Shown here in pieces: positions 55,647-64,000 of a stretch of DNA of 64,000 nucleotides (position 1 is the stretch's first letter; every line of letters begins with the position of its first letter). The notes beneath the pieces were generated by a model. That model searched no databases, was not told the DNA's origin, and was given only the letters and a program-made list of their open reading frames with translations. This DNA comes from Ancylobacter sp. IITR112 (GTDB lineage Bacteria > Pseudomonadota > Alphaproteobacteria > Rhizobiales > Xanthobacteraceae). Both the position numbers and the translations under genes were made by a program. The stretch spans positions 4,000,501 through 4,064,500 of the forward strand of contig NZ_JBGCUS010000001.1 in assembly GCF_041415945.1 (NCBI RefSeq). Reading direction: 5' to 3'.

Positions 55647-55654
55647 GACGGACC

Positions 55655-56476
55655 ATGAACTTCGCACCTGAAACGTCGATCGACATCGCCTCCGCCGTCA
55701 ACCGCGCCACCGCGCCGGCGGCCGAAGCCAAGCTCAAGGTCGAGAAGCTGAACTTCTTCTACGGCGACAACCACGCGCTGAAGAACATCAATTTCGAGAT
55801 CCCGGAAAAGCGCGTCACCGCGATGATCGGGCCCTCGGGCTGCGGCAAGTCCACGCTGCTGCGCATCTTCAACCGCATGTACCAGCTCTATCCCGGCCAG
55901 CGCGCGGAAGGGAAGATCCTGTTCGACGGCGCGGACCTGCTGAGCAAGGATCTCGACTCCACCGTGGTGCGCTCGCGCATCGGCATGGTGTTCCAGAAGC
56001 CGACGCCCTTCCCGATGTCGATCTACGACAACATCGCCTTCGGCGTGCGCCTGCATGAGCGCCTCTCCAAGGCGCAGATGGACGAGCGTGTCGAGTGGTG
56101 CCTGCGCAAGGCGGCGATCTGGGAGGAGACCAAGGACCGGCTCCACACTTCCGCGCTCGGCATGTCCGGCGGCCAGCAGCAGCGCCTGTGCATCGCCCGC
56201 ACCATCGCGGTGCGGCCGGAAGTGATCCTGCTCGACGAGCCCACCTCGGCGCTCGACCCGATCTCCACCTCGAAGATCGAAGATCTGATCGACGAGCTGA
56301 AGCAGGAATTCACCATCGTCATCGTCACCCACAACATGCAGCAGGCGGCGCGCTGCGCCGACATCACCTCGTTCTTCTATCTCGGCGAGCTGATCGAGGT
56401 CGCCGCGTCGAACGAGATTTTCACCAACCCGCGCGAAGCCCGCACCCGCGACTACATCACCGGCCGGTTCGGTTGA
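55655..56476 (+). CDS. pstB: Phosphate ABC transporter ATP-binding protein PstB
   Basis: The 273-residue ATPase powers PstCA. It shows Walker [20 protein letters not shown] near residue 62, Q-loop [20 protein letters not shown] near 115 (typical of PstB), signature [16 protein letters not shown] near 165, Walker [21 protein letters not shown], and the H-loop [11 protein letters not shown]. The N-terminal 25 residues form a short leader. A GTG four codons earlier is in frame; ATG 55655 is preferred. Confidence 0.96.
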   Translation: MNFAPETSIDIASAVNRATAPAAEAKLKVEKLNFFYGDNHALKNINFEIPEKRVTAMIGPSGCGKSTLLRIFNRMYQLYPGQRAEGKILFDGADLLSKDLDSTVVRSRIGMVFQKPTPFPMSIYDNIAFGVRLHERLSKAQMDERVEWCLRKAAIWEETKDRLHTSALGMSGGQQQRLCIARTIAVRPEVILLDEPTSALDPISTSKIEDLIDELKQEFTIVIVTHNMQQAARCADITSFFYLGELIEVAASNEIFTNPREARTRDYITGRFG

Positions 56477-56501
56477 GCCCGCGACGAGAGAGGCCTGCCC
56501 C

Positions 56502-57215
56502 ATGACCGAACATATCGTCTCGTCATTCGACACCGACCTCAAGGAACTCGGCCGCAGCGTCGTCGAGATGGGCGGACAGTCCGAGCGCCTCGTCGCCGAT
56601 TCCGTGCAGGCGCTGGTCAAGCGCGACACGGAACTGGCGCAGAAGGTGATCGTGCTCGACGGTCCGGTCGACCTGCTGCAGCGCGAGATCGAGGAAAAGG
56701 CGGTGCTCATCATCGCCCGTCGCCAGCCGCTGGCCGGCGACCTGCGCGAGATCGTCGCGGCGATGCGCATCGCCAATGATCTCGAGCGCATTGGCGACCT
56801 CGCCAAGAACACCGGCAAGCGTGTGCTCGCCCTCACCGGCGAGTTCCACCCGCAGAAGCTGGTGCGCGGCGTGGAGCACATGTCCACCATCGTGCTCGAA
56901 CAGCTCAAAGTGGTGCTCGACGCCTATGCCACCCGCGACGAGACGCGGGCGCTGGAAGTCTGGCAGCGCGACGGCGAGGTCGATGTGCTCTACACCTCGC
57001 TGTTCCGCGAACTCCTCACCTATATGATGGAGGATCCGCGCAACATCTCGCTGTGCACGCATCTGCTGTTCTGCGCCAAGAACATCGAGCGCATCGGCGA
57101 CCACGCGACCAACATCGCCGAGACCATCCACTATCTTGTGACCGGCCAGCTTCTCACCGAGGAGCGTCCCAAGCAGGACACCAGCAGCCTGACCAGCGTC
57201 GCGTTCCCGGCCTGA
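56502..57215 (+). CDS. phoU: Phosphate signalling protein PhoU
   Basis: PhoU connects PstB to PhoR and represses the Pho response when phosphate is sufficient. The 237-residue protein has two PhoU helical repeats with metal motifs EIVAAMRIANDLERIGDLAK near residue 86 and LLFCAKNIERIGDHATNIAE near 190 (E-x-x-x-D-x-x-x-N-like). Length is normal. It follows pstB by 25 bases and precedes phoB by 34. Confidence 0.96.
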   Translation: MTEHIVSSFDTDLKELGRSVVEMGGQSERLVADSVQALVKRDTELAQKVIVLDGPVDLLQREIEEKAVLIIARRQPLAGDLREIVAAMRIANDLERIGDLAKNTGKRVLALTGEFHPQKLVRGVEHMSTIVLEQLKVVLDAYATRDETRALEVWQRDGEVDVLYTSLFRELLTYMMEDPRNISLCTHLLFCAKNIERIGDHATNIAETIHYLVTGQLLTEERPKQDTSSLTSVAFPA

Positions 57216-57249
57216 CGCCGGCGACCCGCGACCGCTCGGGAACGACATC

Positions 57250-57951
57250 ATGCCCACCAACATACTGATCGTGGAGGATGAGGAGCCCCTCACCCTCCTG
57301 CTCCGCTACAATCTCGAATCCGAAGGCTATTCGGTCGATAATGTCGGGCGGGGCGACGAGGCGGAGACAAGGCTGCGCGAAAGCGTGCCGGACCTCCTCA
57401 TCCTCGACTGGATGCTGCCCGGCCTCTCCGGCATCGAACTGTGCCGCCGCCTGCGCGCCCGGCCGGAAACCGAGCGGATGCCGATCCTCATGCTCACCGC
57501 CCGCGGCGAGGAGACCGAGCGCGTGCGCGGTCTCGCCACCGGTGCGGATGACTATGTGGTGAAGCCGTTCTCCGTCCCCGAGCTGGTGGCCCGGGTGCGG
57601 GCGCTGCTGCGCCGCGCCAAGCCGGAGCACATCTCCACCTTGCTGCGGGCCGGCGACATCGAGCTCGACCGCGAGACCAAGCGCGTGCACCGCGCCGGGC
57701 GGGAACTGCATCTCGGCCCGACGGAATTCCGCCTGCTGGAATTTCTCATGCAGTCGCCCGGCCGGGTCTATTCGCGCGAGCAGTTGCTCGACGGCGTGTG
57801 GGGGCAGGACGTTTATATCGACGAGCGTACGGTCGATGTGCATGTCGGCCGGCTGCGCAAGGCGCTCAACCGTCCGCGCCAGCCGGACCCGATCCGCACC
57901 GTGCGCGGCTCCGGCTATTCCTTCAACGAGATGTTCGCCCGCGCGCACTGA
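57250..57951 (+). CDS. phoB: Phosphate regulon response regulator PhoB
   Basis: The 233-residue OmpR-type regulator has a receiver domain with ILIVEDEEPLTLLLRYNLES, phospho-acceptor Asp53 in LLILDWMLPGLSG, and the VVKPFSVPELVARVRALLRR loop near 103. A winged-helix domain (145-230) follows, with LTxxEFRLLEFLMQSPGRVY and DVHVGRLRKAL. Being last in the Pho-box operon, it should be positively autoregulated. It converges with ada. Confidence 0.96.
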   Translation: MPTNILIVEDEEPLTLLLRYNLESEGYSVDNVGRGDEAETRLRESVPDLLILDWMLPGLSGIELCRRLRARPETERMPILMLTARGEETERVRGLATGADDYVVKPFSVPELVARVRALLRRAKPEHISTLLRAGDIELDRETKRVHRAGRELHLGPTEFRLLEFLMQSPGRVYSREQLLDGVWGQDVYIDERTVDVHVGRLRKALNRPRQPDPIRTVRGSGYSFNEMFARAH

Positions 57952-57988
57952 GCGCGGGCGAGCCGCCGGCCGGTCACCGCCCGCCGCC

Positions 57989-59086
57989 TCAGGCTGTGCG
58001 TGCCGGCGCGGCGCGGTAGTGCGCCTCGATTTCCAGCAGGCGCTGCTTGCGCCACAGCCCGCCGCCATAGCCGGTGAGGGCGCCGTCAGTACCGAGCACA
58101 CGGTGGCAGGGGATGATGAGCGCGAGCTGGTTGGCGCCGTTCGCCCGCGCCACGGCGCGGATGGCGGAGGGCGCGCCGATCCGGCGGGCGATGTCGGCAT
58201 AGCTCGCCGTCGCGCCGGCCGGTATGCGCCGCAGTTCCGCCCAGACGGCGCGGGTGAAGGCGCTGCCGTCGAGCGCGACAGGCGTGGCAAACTCCGCCGA
58301 CCGGCCGGCGAAATAGGCCGCGAGTTCGGCGCGGATGCTCTCCGTTGGCGCATAGCTGCCGATCCCCAGCTCCCCCTTCGCGCCCTTGCGCAGCCGGGTG
58401 ATCTCCGCCGGCAGGCCGCGCCGCTCAACGAATTCGAGCAGGTGGAGATGGGTGGCGCTGGAAATCGCGATCATGTCGCCGAGCGGCGTGCCGATCCAGT
58501 CGGCGAGCAGCCGCCCCTCGCCGGCGATCTCGCCCGGTGCGCAGCCGATCAGCCGGGCGAAGGCGGCGCGGAAGGCGCTGGCGGACTGGAAGCCGGCCTC
58601 CTGCTGCGCGGCGATGACCGATCCGCCGAGCGCCAGCGTCTCGAAGCCCTCGCGCAGCCGCCGGTGCCGGGCCATGTCGAGAAAGGTCATGCCGAATTGC
58701 CGCTTGAAGGCACGGCGGACGGTGGAGAGGTCATAGCCCATGCGGGTGATGTCGTCCTCGCCGAAGCGATAGGCCGGGCGCGCGTCGAGCGCGGCGAGCA
58801 GCGCCGCGATCATCGGGTCCGCCTCAGCGGCGGGCCGCAGCGGATGGCAGCGCTTGCACGGGCGGAAGCCAGCTTCGATGCAGGCGCCGATGGTGGGGCG
58901 GAAGCTGCAATTCTCGATCAGCGGCTTGCGCGCCGGGCAGGTGAGCCGGCAAAAGATGCCCGTCGTGGCGACGCAGACATAGGCGCGCCCCTCATAGCGC
59001 GCGTCACGCGCCAGCAGCGCCTGATAGAGCGTGGCGGCGTCCGGCAAGGTGAGGTCGAACAGGTCGTGCAGGGTTTCGGTCGGCAT
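57989..59086 (-). CDS. ada: Ada: bifunctional regulator / O6-methylguanine-DNA methyltransferase
   Basis: The 365-residue protein has all three parts of Ada. The N-terminal zinc domain has Cys46, Cys50, Cys77 and Cys80 (TTGIFCRLTC, GFRPCKRC), with the same 4-27-3 spacing as E. coli Ada 38/42/69/72. The AraC-like HTH has MGYDLSTVRRAFKRQFGMTF near 115. The C-terminal methyltransferase has LIIPCHRVLGTDGALTGYGG near 327 with the active cysteine in PCHRV. It repairs alkylated DNA and, once methylated, should activate transcription. Only one ada-type gene is in the window. Confidence 0.94.
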   Translation of the reverse strand: MPTETLHDLFDLTLPDAATLYQALLARDARYEGRAYVCVATTGIFCRLTCPARKPLIENCSFRPTIGACIEAGFRPCKRCHPLRPAAEADPMIAALLAALDARPAYRFGEDDITRMGYDLSTVRRAFKRQFGMTFLDMARHRRLREGFETLALGGSVIAAQQEAGFQSASAFRAAFARLIGCAPGEIAGEGRLLADWIGTPLGDMIAISSATHLHLLEFVERRGLPAEITRLRKGAKGELGIGSYAPTESIRAELAAYFAGRSAEFATPVALDGSAFTRAVWAELRRIPAGATASYADIARRIGAPSAIRAVARANGANQLALIIPCHRVLGTDGALTGYGGGLWRKQRLLEIEAHYRAAPARTA

Positions 59087-59153
59087 GGCCCGACGCTAGC
59101 ACCGCGCCGGCACCGGCGCCGCCGGAAAACGGGCGGTTATTTTCCCGGCGCCC

Positions 59154-60509
59154 TCAACTTTCCGGCTGGTTGTGCCCCTTCTTCGGCCAGTTATGCGAGA
59201 GCACAAAGTCGGAGATGCGCGGGGCGATTTCGGCGCGGAAGCGCGAGCCGTTGAACACGCCGTAATGGCCCACGGTCGGCTGCAGGTAATGCGCCTTCAT
59301 GTCGTCGGCGAGCCCGGAGCACAGGGTTTGCGCCGCCCGCGTCTGGCCGATGCCGGAAATGTCGTCATTCTCGCCCTCGACGGTGAGCAGCGCGACATTG
59401 CGGATCTTCGACGGATCGACCCTGGCGCCGCGATGGGTCATCAGCCCGCGCGGCAGCGCATGGTCGATGAACACGGTCTGCAGCGTCTGCAGGTAATATT
59501 CCGCCGGCAAATCCATGACCGAGAGATATTCGTCGTAGAACTCGCGGTGCTTGGCGGCGGAATCGCCGTCGCCCTTGACGAGGTGGCCGAACATGTCGGC
59601 ATGGGCTTTCAGATGGCGCTCCAGATTCATCGCCATGAAGCCGTGCAACTGGAGAAAGCCGGGATAGACCTGCCGCATCACCCCGGCATTGGGCCAGGGC
59701 ACGGTGGTGATGACATTGCGCTGGAACCACTCGATGCCGCGCTCTTCCGCGAAATGGTTCACCGCCGTCGGGCTTTCGCGCGTGTCGATCGGCCCGCCCA
59801 TCAGCACCATGGAAGCCGGCACGTCGGGGTCGCCCATCTCTTCCATCCGCGCCACGGCGGCGAGCACCGGCACGGCCGGCTGGCAGACCGCGAGCGCATG
59901 CACCCCGCCACCGAGATGGTGGAAGATGTCGATGACGTAGTCGATATAGTCGTCGAGGCTGAACGGCCCCTCCGACACCGGCACGTTGCGCGCGTCCACC
60001 CAGTCGGTGATGTAGACATCGTGATTGGTCAGCAGGGTCTGCACCGTGCCGCGCAGCAGCGTCGCGTAATGGCCCGACAGCGGTGCGACGATCACCATGC
60101 GCGGCTGCGGCCGGCGCGGCTTCTGCGCGAAGTCGCGGCGGAAGTGCAGCAGCTTGCAGAAGGGCCGCTCCCACACGGTCTCGATCTCGACCGGCACGCT
60201 GACGCCGCCGACGCTAACCTCGTCAATGCCCCATTCCGGCTTGCCATAGCGCCGCGTCGTCCGCTCGAACATTTCCAGCGAGGCCGACATGGTCTTGCCG
60301 AAGCCGGTATGGCTCAGCGGGTTGGCCGGGTTGCGGTAGAACAGCCGCCCGGCATCGGCCATGACCCGCAGCGGGTCGAGCGCGGCATGGCCGAGTTCGA
60401 ACATCCAGTACATCGGCCGTGTCAGGGCCGAGGCCACCTCCAGCGTCGCCTCGGGCGAGGCTACCGCTTCCGTCGCATCGGGCATATCGCCGAAAACGCC
60501 GATCGCCAT
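59154..60509 (-). CDS. phaZ: Intracellular polyhydroxyalkanoate depolymerase
   Basis: The 451-residue protein belongs to the intracellular PHB depolymerase family (TIGR01849 type). It has ALTRPMYWMFELGHAALDPL near residue 28, IVAPLSGHYATLLRGTVQTL near 140, the lipase-like box ALAVCQPAVPVLAA near 207 where cysteine is the nucleophile, DISGIGQTRAAQTLCSG near 385, and VGHYGVFNGSRFRAEIAPRI near 415. It degrades cytoplasmic PHB granules to hydroxybutyrate. GGAGG precedes ATG 60509. A TGC-N3-GCA site lies 67 bases upstream. Confidence 0.9.
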   Translation of the reverse strand: MAIGVFGDMPDATEAVASPEATLEVASALTRPMYWMFELGHAALDPLRVMADAGRLFYRNPANPLSHTGFGKTMSASLEMFERTTRRYGKPEWGIDEVSVGGVSVPVEIETVWERPFCKLLHFRRDFAQKPRRPQPRMVIVAPLSGHYATLLRGTVQTLLTNHDVYITDWVDARNVPVSEGPFSLDDYIDYVIDIFHHLGGGVHALAVCQPAVPVLAAVARMEEMGDPDVPASMVLMGGPIDTRESPTAVNHFAEERGIEWFQRNVITTVPWPNAGVMRQVYPGFLQLHGFMAMNLERHLKAHADMFGHLVKGDGDSAAKHREFYDEYLSVMDLPAEYYLQTLQTVFIDHALPRGLMTHRGARVDPSKIRNVALLTVEGENDDISGIGQTRAAQTLCSGLADDMKAHYLQPTVGHYGVFNGSRFRAEIAPRISDFVLSHNWPKKGHNQPES

Positions 60510-60570
60510 GCTGTCCTCCGTCGTCCGCGCCGCTTTGGTACCGTCCCCGTGATCGGTCCTCGCTGGCCGT

Positions 60571-60590
60571 TCTTGTGCATTGCAGCATAA
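60571..60590. promoter_or_regulatory. PhaR-like TGCATTGCA site
   Basis: TTGTGCATTGCAGCATAA (60573-60590) contains the inverted pair TGC-ATT-GCA (60576-60584). The TGC-N3-GCA core is what PhaR repressors of PHB granule genes recognise in other alphaproteobacteria, where phasin promoters carry very similar words. It lies between the divergent phaZ and regB genes, nearer to phaZ. Confidence 0.5.
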
Positions 60591-60700
60591 ATAGGCTCTT
60601 TCACGCCCGCGTCAACGCGACTCCACCCTCGCATGACAGCTTCACGAAAGGCTATAGAGGGCCGCGCCCGTCCGCGAACGGTGCGCGCAGGGGCCGTTTC

Positions 60701-62077
60701 ATGTCGCTTTCCCTCGATCATCCCATTGGCGAGCGCTTTTTCGGGCTGCGGCTGGATACGCTCATCCGCCTGCGCTGGCTGGCGATTTCCGGCCAGACCG
60801 TGGCTATCGTGGTGGTGCAGTGGCTGCTGGGATTCTCGCTGCCCATCGGCGCGAGCCTTGCCGTGGTGGCGCTGTCCGCCTGGCTCAATCTGGCGCTTCG
60901 CCTGCGCAATCCCGGCGCGCGGCGGCTGTCGGATGTGGAGGCGGCATGGCTGCTGGCCTATGATATCCTGCAGCTCGGCGCCCTGCTGTTCCTCACCGGC
61001 GGGCTGTCCAACCCCTTCGCGCTGCTGTTTCTCGCCCCCGTGCTGATCTCGGCGACGGCGCTGTCGCCGCGCACCACCATTCTGCTCGGCGTGCTGGCGG
61101 CACTGTGCGCGGCGCTGGTCGGCTTCTGGCACATGCCGCTGCCCTGGGCGGCGAGCAGCGCGCTCGGCGAGGTGCCGGAACTGCCGACGCTCTATCTCGT
61201 CGGCATCTGGCTGGCGCTCGCCATCGCCATCGCCTTCATGGGTGTGCATGCCTGGCGGGTGGCGGAGGAAACGCGCGAGCTGTCCGAGGCATTGGCAGCC
61301 ACCGAGCTGGTGCTGGCGCGCGAGCAGCACCTCTCCGCGCTTGACGGACTGGCGGCGGCGGCGGCGCATGAACTCGGCACGCCGCTCGCCACCATCACCG
61401 TGGTGGCGAAGGAACTGGCACGTTCGCTGCCGCCCGACAGTCCGCTGAGCGAGGACGTCAAGCTGGTGAGCGAGCAGGCCGAGCGCTGCCGCGCCATTCT
61501 GCGCCGGCTCACCACGCTGGATTCCGGCGAGGCGCCTTTCGACCGCATGCCGATCTCACATCTGCTGGAGGATGTGGTGGCGCCGCACCGCAATTTCGGC
61601 ATCACCATCGCCGTCACCCTGCCCAATGGCGCCCCGGGCGAGCCGATCATCGCCCGCAATCCCGGCCTGCTCTACGGCCTCGGCAACATCGTCGAGAATG
61701 CCGTCGATTTCGCCGAAAGCCGCGTCAACATCGTTGCCAGCTGGAGCGAGGAGGAGGTGACGATCTCCGTCACCGATGACGGGCCGGGCTTTCCCATCGA
61801 GCTGCTGGACAGCATCGGCGCGCCCTATGTCACCAGCCGGGGGCGCAACCGCTGGAAGCGCGGCGCGGAATCGGAAGGCGAGGACCAGAACGGCCTCGGC
61901 CTCGGGGTGTTCATCGCCAAGACGCTGCTGGAGCGCACCGGCGCCGCGCTCACCTTCGTCAACCGCCCCCCGCCGGCGCATGGCGCCTCTGTCGGCGTGC
62001 GCTGGCCGCGCGGGCTGATCGACATATCAGGTGATCGTGAAGCGGAGAGCGACACCGGCGTGGCCGCACGGCCGTAG
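60701..62077 (+). CDS. regB: Redox sensor histidine kinase RegB (PrrB/ActS)
   Basis: RegB controls photosynthesis, respiration, carbon and nitrogen fixation genes in response to quinone redox state. The 458-residue protein has six membrane spans, with the quinone-binding GGLSNPF loop near residue 100. The H box is AAAAAHELGTPLATITVV with His223, and a cysteine follows exactly 40 residues later (EQAERC, Cys263), the same spacing as His225-Cys265 in Rhodobacter RegB. The ATPase domain has GNIVENAVDFAES and GLGLGVFIAKTLLERTGA. ATG 60701 is set by homology. Confidence 0.95.
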   Translation: MSLSLDHPIGERFFGLRLDTLIRLRWLAISGQTVAIVVVQWLLGFSLPIGASLAVVALSAWLNLALRLRNPGARRLSDVEAAWLLAYDILQLGALLFLTGGLSNPFALLFLAPVLISATALSPRTTILLGVLAALCAALVGFWHMPLPWAASSALGEVPELPTLYLVGIWLALAIAIAFMGVHAWRVAEETRELSEALAATELVLAREQHLSALDGLAAAAAHELGTPLATITVVAKELARSLPPDSPLSEDVKLVSEQAERCRAILRRLTTLDSGEAPFDRMPISHLLEDVVAPHRNFGITIAVTLPNGAPGEPIIARNPGLLYGLGNIVENAVDFAESRVNIVASWSEEEVTISVTDDGPGFPIELLDSIGAPYVTSRGRNRWKRGAESEGEDQNGLGLGVFIAKTLLERTGAALTFVNRPPPAHGASVGVRWPRGLIDISGDREAESDTGVAARP

Positions 62078-62086
62078 AAGGGGTTG

Positions 62087-62135
62087 CGACATTTTGATCT
62101 CGCTGCCCATGGGGTATAAGCTTGATCAAAAGTCG
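62087..62135. promoter_or_regulatory. Inverted repeat around a -10-like box upstream of regA
   Basis: CGACATTTTGATC (62087-62099) is inverted as GATCAAAAGTCG (62124-62135) with one extra base. Between the arms is TATAAG (62115-62120), a possible -10 box. It lies between regB and regA and may serve a separate, regulated regA promoter. Confidence 0.5.
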
Positions 62136-62208
62136 AATTGGCGACGCATCGCCGCGCGGGCCCGCCCGCCGGGGCGAGGCCGCAGCCGGCACAATGGAAA
62201 GCGTTGAG

Positions 62209-62757
62209 ATGCTCGATACCGCCATGGAACCGCAGGACCGCACGCTGCTCATCGTCGATGACGACCGGCCGTTTCTGCAGCGCCTCGCGCGGGCGATGGA
62301 AACCCGCGGCTTCATGGTGACCACGGCCGAGACCGTGGCCGATGGGCTCGCCAGCGTCGAAGGCAGCGCGCCCGCCTATGCCGTGGTCGACATGCGCCTC
62401 GGCGACGGCAACGGCCTCGACGTGATTTCCGCCCTGAAGCGCCGCCGGCCGGAAGCGCGCGGCATCATCCTCACCGGCTATGGCAACATCGCCACTGCCG
62501 TGAACGCGGTGAAGATCGGCGCCGTCGACTATCTCGCCAAGCCGGCCGATGCCGACGACATCTGCGCCGCCCTCAACGCGCAGGGCGACTACAAGCCCCA
62601 GCTACCGGAAAACCCGATGTCGGCCGACCGGGTGCGCTGGGAGCATATTCAGCGCGTCTATGAGCTGTGCGGCCGCAATGTCTCGGAAACCGCCCGGCGC
62701 CTGTCCATGCACCGCCGCACGCTCCAGCGCATCCTCGCCAAACGCGCGCCGCGCTGA
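62209..62757 (+). CDS. regA: Response regulator RegA (PrrA/ActR)
   Basis: The 182-residue regulator has a receiver domain (TLLIVDDDRPFLQRLARAM, phospho-acceptor Asp61 in AVVDMRLGDGNGLDVI) and a Fis-type helix-turn-helix that is nearly invariant among alphaproteobacteria (SETARRLSMHRRTLQRILAK). Between them is a polyproline-poor hinge with KPADADDICAALN. Several starts are possible (62194, 62209, 62224); 62209 fits the family length and has GGAAA nearby. RegB is its kinase. Confidence 0.95.
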   Translation: MLDTAMEPQDRTLLIVDDDRPFLQRLARAMETRGFMVTTAETVADGLASVEGSAPAYAVVDMRLGDGNGLDVISALKRRRPEARGIILTGYGNIATAVNAVKIGAVDYLAKPADADDICAALNAQGDYKPQLPENPMSADRVRWEHIQRVYELCGRNVSETARRLSMHRRTLQRILAKRAPR

Positions 62758-62856
62758 CGCGGGCCGTCGCGGCGCTCTACGCAAAACTCCGCTAGGCCGG
62801 GGGAGGGCGGGCTTCTAGGTTCAGGTTCACGCAACGTCAGCGAGCGCCCCCGACCG

Positions 62857-64000
62857 ATGAACGATGCCGCGTCCCGCCCGTCCGCCCCGCCCGCCGCCGA
62901 GTGGCATGCGCTTCCCCATGAGGAGGTGGCCGGCCGGCTCGGTGTCACCAGCACCGGGCTGACGCCGGAAGAGGCGCAGGCCCGGCTCAAGGCGCATGGG
63001 CCGAACGCGCTGCCCGAGCCGCCCGGCCGTCCGCCGCTGCTGCGCTTTCTCGCCCAGTTCAACAATGCGCTGATCTATTTCCTGCTGGCCGGGGCGAGCG
63101 CGGCGCTGGTGCTCGGCCATTATGTCGATGCCGGGGTGATCGTCGCTGTGGTGCTGGTCAACGCGCTGGTCGGCTTCATCCAGGAAGGCAAGGCCGAGCA
63201 GGCGCTGCGGGCGATCCGCAACATGATTTCCCCGCATGCCCATGTACTGCGCGCCGGCGGGCGGCAGCGCGTCCATGCCCGCGATCTCGTTCCCGGCGAT
63301 CTCGTGCTGCTGGAGGCCGGCGACCGGGTGCCGGCCGATACGCGGCTCATCCGGGCGCGCGGCATGCTGATCGACGAGGCGATCCTCACCGGCGAATCGG
63401 TGGCGGCGGTGAAGAACGAGGCGCCGGCGCCGCCGGAGGCCCCGCTCGGCGACCGGCATTCCATGGCCTTTTCCGGCACCACCATCGCCGCCGGGCAGGG
63501 GGCCGGCATCGTCGTCTCCACCGGACCCCATACCCAGATCGGCCGCATCGGCCGGCTGATCGCCGAGGTCGAGCCGCTGGCGACGCCGCTGCTGCGGCAG
63601 GTGGACGCCTTCGCGCGCCGCTTCACCTGGCTGGCCATCGCCAGCGCGGCGGCGCTGTTCCTGTTCGCCGTCGCGGTGCGCGGCTATGGCTGGAGCGAAG
63701 CGCTCATCGCCGTGGTGGCACTGGCGGTGGGGGCGGTGCCGGAAGGGCTGCCGGCGGTCATCACCATCACGCTGGCCATCGGCGTGCGGCGCATGGCCCG
63801 CCAGCACGCCGTCATTCGCCAGTTGCCGGCAGTGGAGACGCTGGGGGCGACCTCGGTGATCTGCTCCGACAAGACCGGCACGCTGACCCGCAACGAGATG
63901 ACGGCGCGCCGGCTGGTGGTCGCAAGGCCCGGCCAGCCGGAGATCGCCGTTTCCGGCATCGGCTATGACCCGGCCGGCGCGCTCGGCTGGGACAGGCCGG
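62857..64000 (+). CDS. P-type cation-transporting ATPase (3' end outside window)
   Basis: The first 381 codons of a P-type ATPase run off the right edge. The N-terminus is the cation-ATPase domain (EWHALPHEEVAGRLGVTSTG, then GLTPEEAQARL). It continues with TM1-2, the actuator motif ILTGESVAAVKNE near 180, TM4 with AVPEGLPAVITITLAIG near 295, and the phosphorylation site ICSDKTGTLTRNEMT near 340. PEGLPAV marks the type II (Ca2+ or Na+/Mn2+-like) group rather than heavy-metal pumps. Ion specificity needs the missing TM5-6. Confidence 0.88.
   Translation, partial: MNDAASRPSAPPAAEWHALPHEEVAGRLGVTSTGLTPEEAQARLKAHGPNALPEPPGRPPLLRFLAQFNNALIYFLLAGASAALVLGHYVDAGVIVAVVLVNALVGFIQEGKAEQALRAIRNMISPHAHVLRAGGRQRVHARDLVPGDLVLLEAGDRVPADTRLIRARGMLIDEAILTGESVAAVKNEAPAPPEAPLGDRHSMAFSGTTIAAGQGAGIVVSTGPHTQIGRIGRLIAEVEPLATPLLRQVDAFARRFTWLAIASAAALFLFAVAVRGYGWSEALIAVVALAVGAVPEGLPAVITITLAIGVRRMARQHAVIRQLPAVETLGATSVICSDKTGTLTRNEMTARRLVVARPGQPEIAVSGIGYDPAGALGWDRP

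Noticed and set aside
59087..59153. Ada box or terminator between ada and phaZ
   Set aside because: A bulged GCCGG(G)AAAA hairpin is present, but it neither ends in a U-run nor resembles the Ada box of E. coli closely enough.
1..64000. CRISPR array, tRNA/rRNA genes, insertion sequences, phage or integrative elements
   Set aside because: Read through for direct-repeat arrays, tRNA T-loop patterns, transposase or integrase motifs; none seen.

Overview
The window is a 64 kb stretch of GC-rich chromosome (high-GC third codon positions and long antisense shadow frames throughout) from an alphaproteobacterium of the order Hyphomicrobiales, most like the Xanthobacteraceae (Ancylobacter, Starkeya, Xanthobacter or relatives). 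The assignment is inference. It rests on several gene families I know mainly from this group (DUF2093, DUF4170, DUF6101, TIGR02301, MmcB), the RegB/RegA redox pair, the dnaK-dnaJ-methyltransferase-pyrF neighbourhood, an intracellular PHB depolymerase, and dispersed intergenic repeats typical of these genomes. I see no rRNA, tRNA, insertion sequence, prophage, integrase or CRISPR array. This is ordinary core chromosome, not an island.

Layout. 0-7 kb: end of a membrane protein, TauE/SafE exporter, transaldolase, a possible CYTH-like protein ahead of a two-gene chromate transporter, AIM24 protein, small secreted protein, DUF1275 and DUF6101 proteins. 7.2-11.4 kb: outer-membrane lipid cluster (inositol-phosphatase-like protein, DUF4170, DUF374 acyltransferase, waaA, lpxK). 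11.5-18.2 kb: DUF2093-xseA on the minus strand, then glyQ, an MFS transporter and glyS. 18.4-25.5 kb: DUF3096, DoxX, ppdK, then mutS and mmcB. 25.5-31.3 kb: MATE exporter, argB, HAD phosphatase, dapD, dapE. 31.3-36.9 kb: small porin-motif protein, Nudix-TIGR02301, conserved small proteins, rpsU, tandem DUF1330 protein, pyrF, FMN reductase, methyltransferase. 37-44.9 kb: dnaJ, dnaK, TIM-barrel protein, VOC protein, GST-queG-SDR. 44.8-50 kb: TetR regulator, kup, YbhN-like membrane protein, periplasmic protein. 50-58 kb: phosphate regulon (ppk2 divergent from phoR, then pstSCAB-phoU-phoB behind a three-unit Pho box). 58-64 kb: Ada, PHB depolymerase, regB-regA, and the start of a P-type cation ATPase that runs off the window.

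Functional themes. The phosphate block forms a closed loop: PstSCAB and PhoU sense supply, PhoR and PhoB act on the Pho box in front of pstS, and PPK2 handles polyphosphate. RegB/RegA (redox) sits back to back with the PHB depolymerase, whose upstream region carries a TGC-N3-GCA site like those bound by PhaR. The lysine/arginine genes (argB, dapD, dapE) and protein-quality genes (dnaK, dnaJ) are standard housekeeping.

The least explained items are the DUF4170/phosphatase/DUF374 trio ahead of waaA-lpxK, the possible CYTH-like protein with the split chromate transporter, a 98-residue protein carrying only a porin N-terminal motif, and three families of palindromic intergenic repeats. I found no convincing wholly new multi-gene system.
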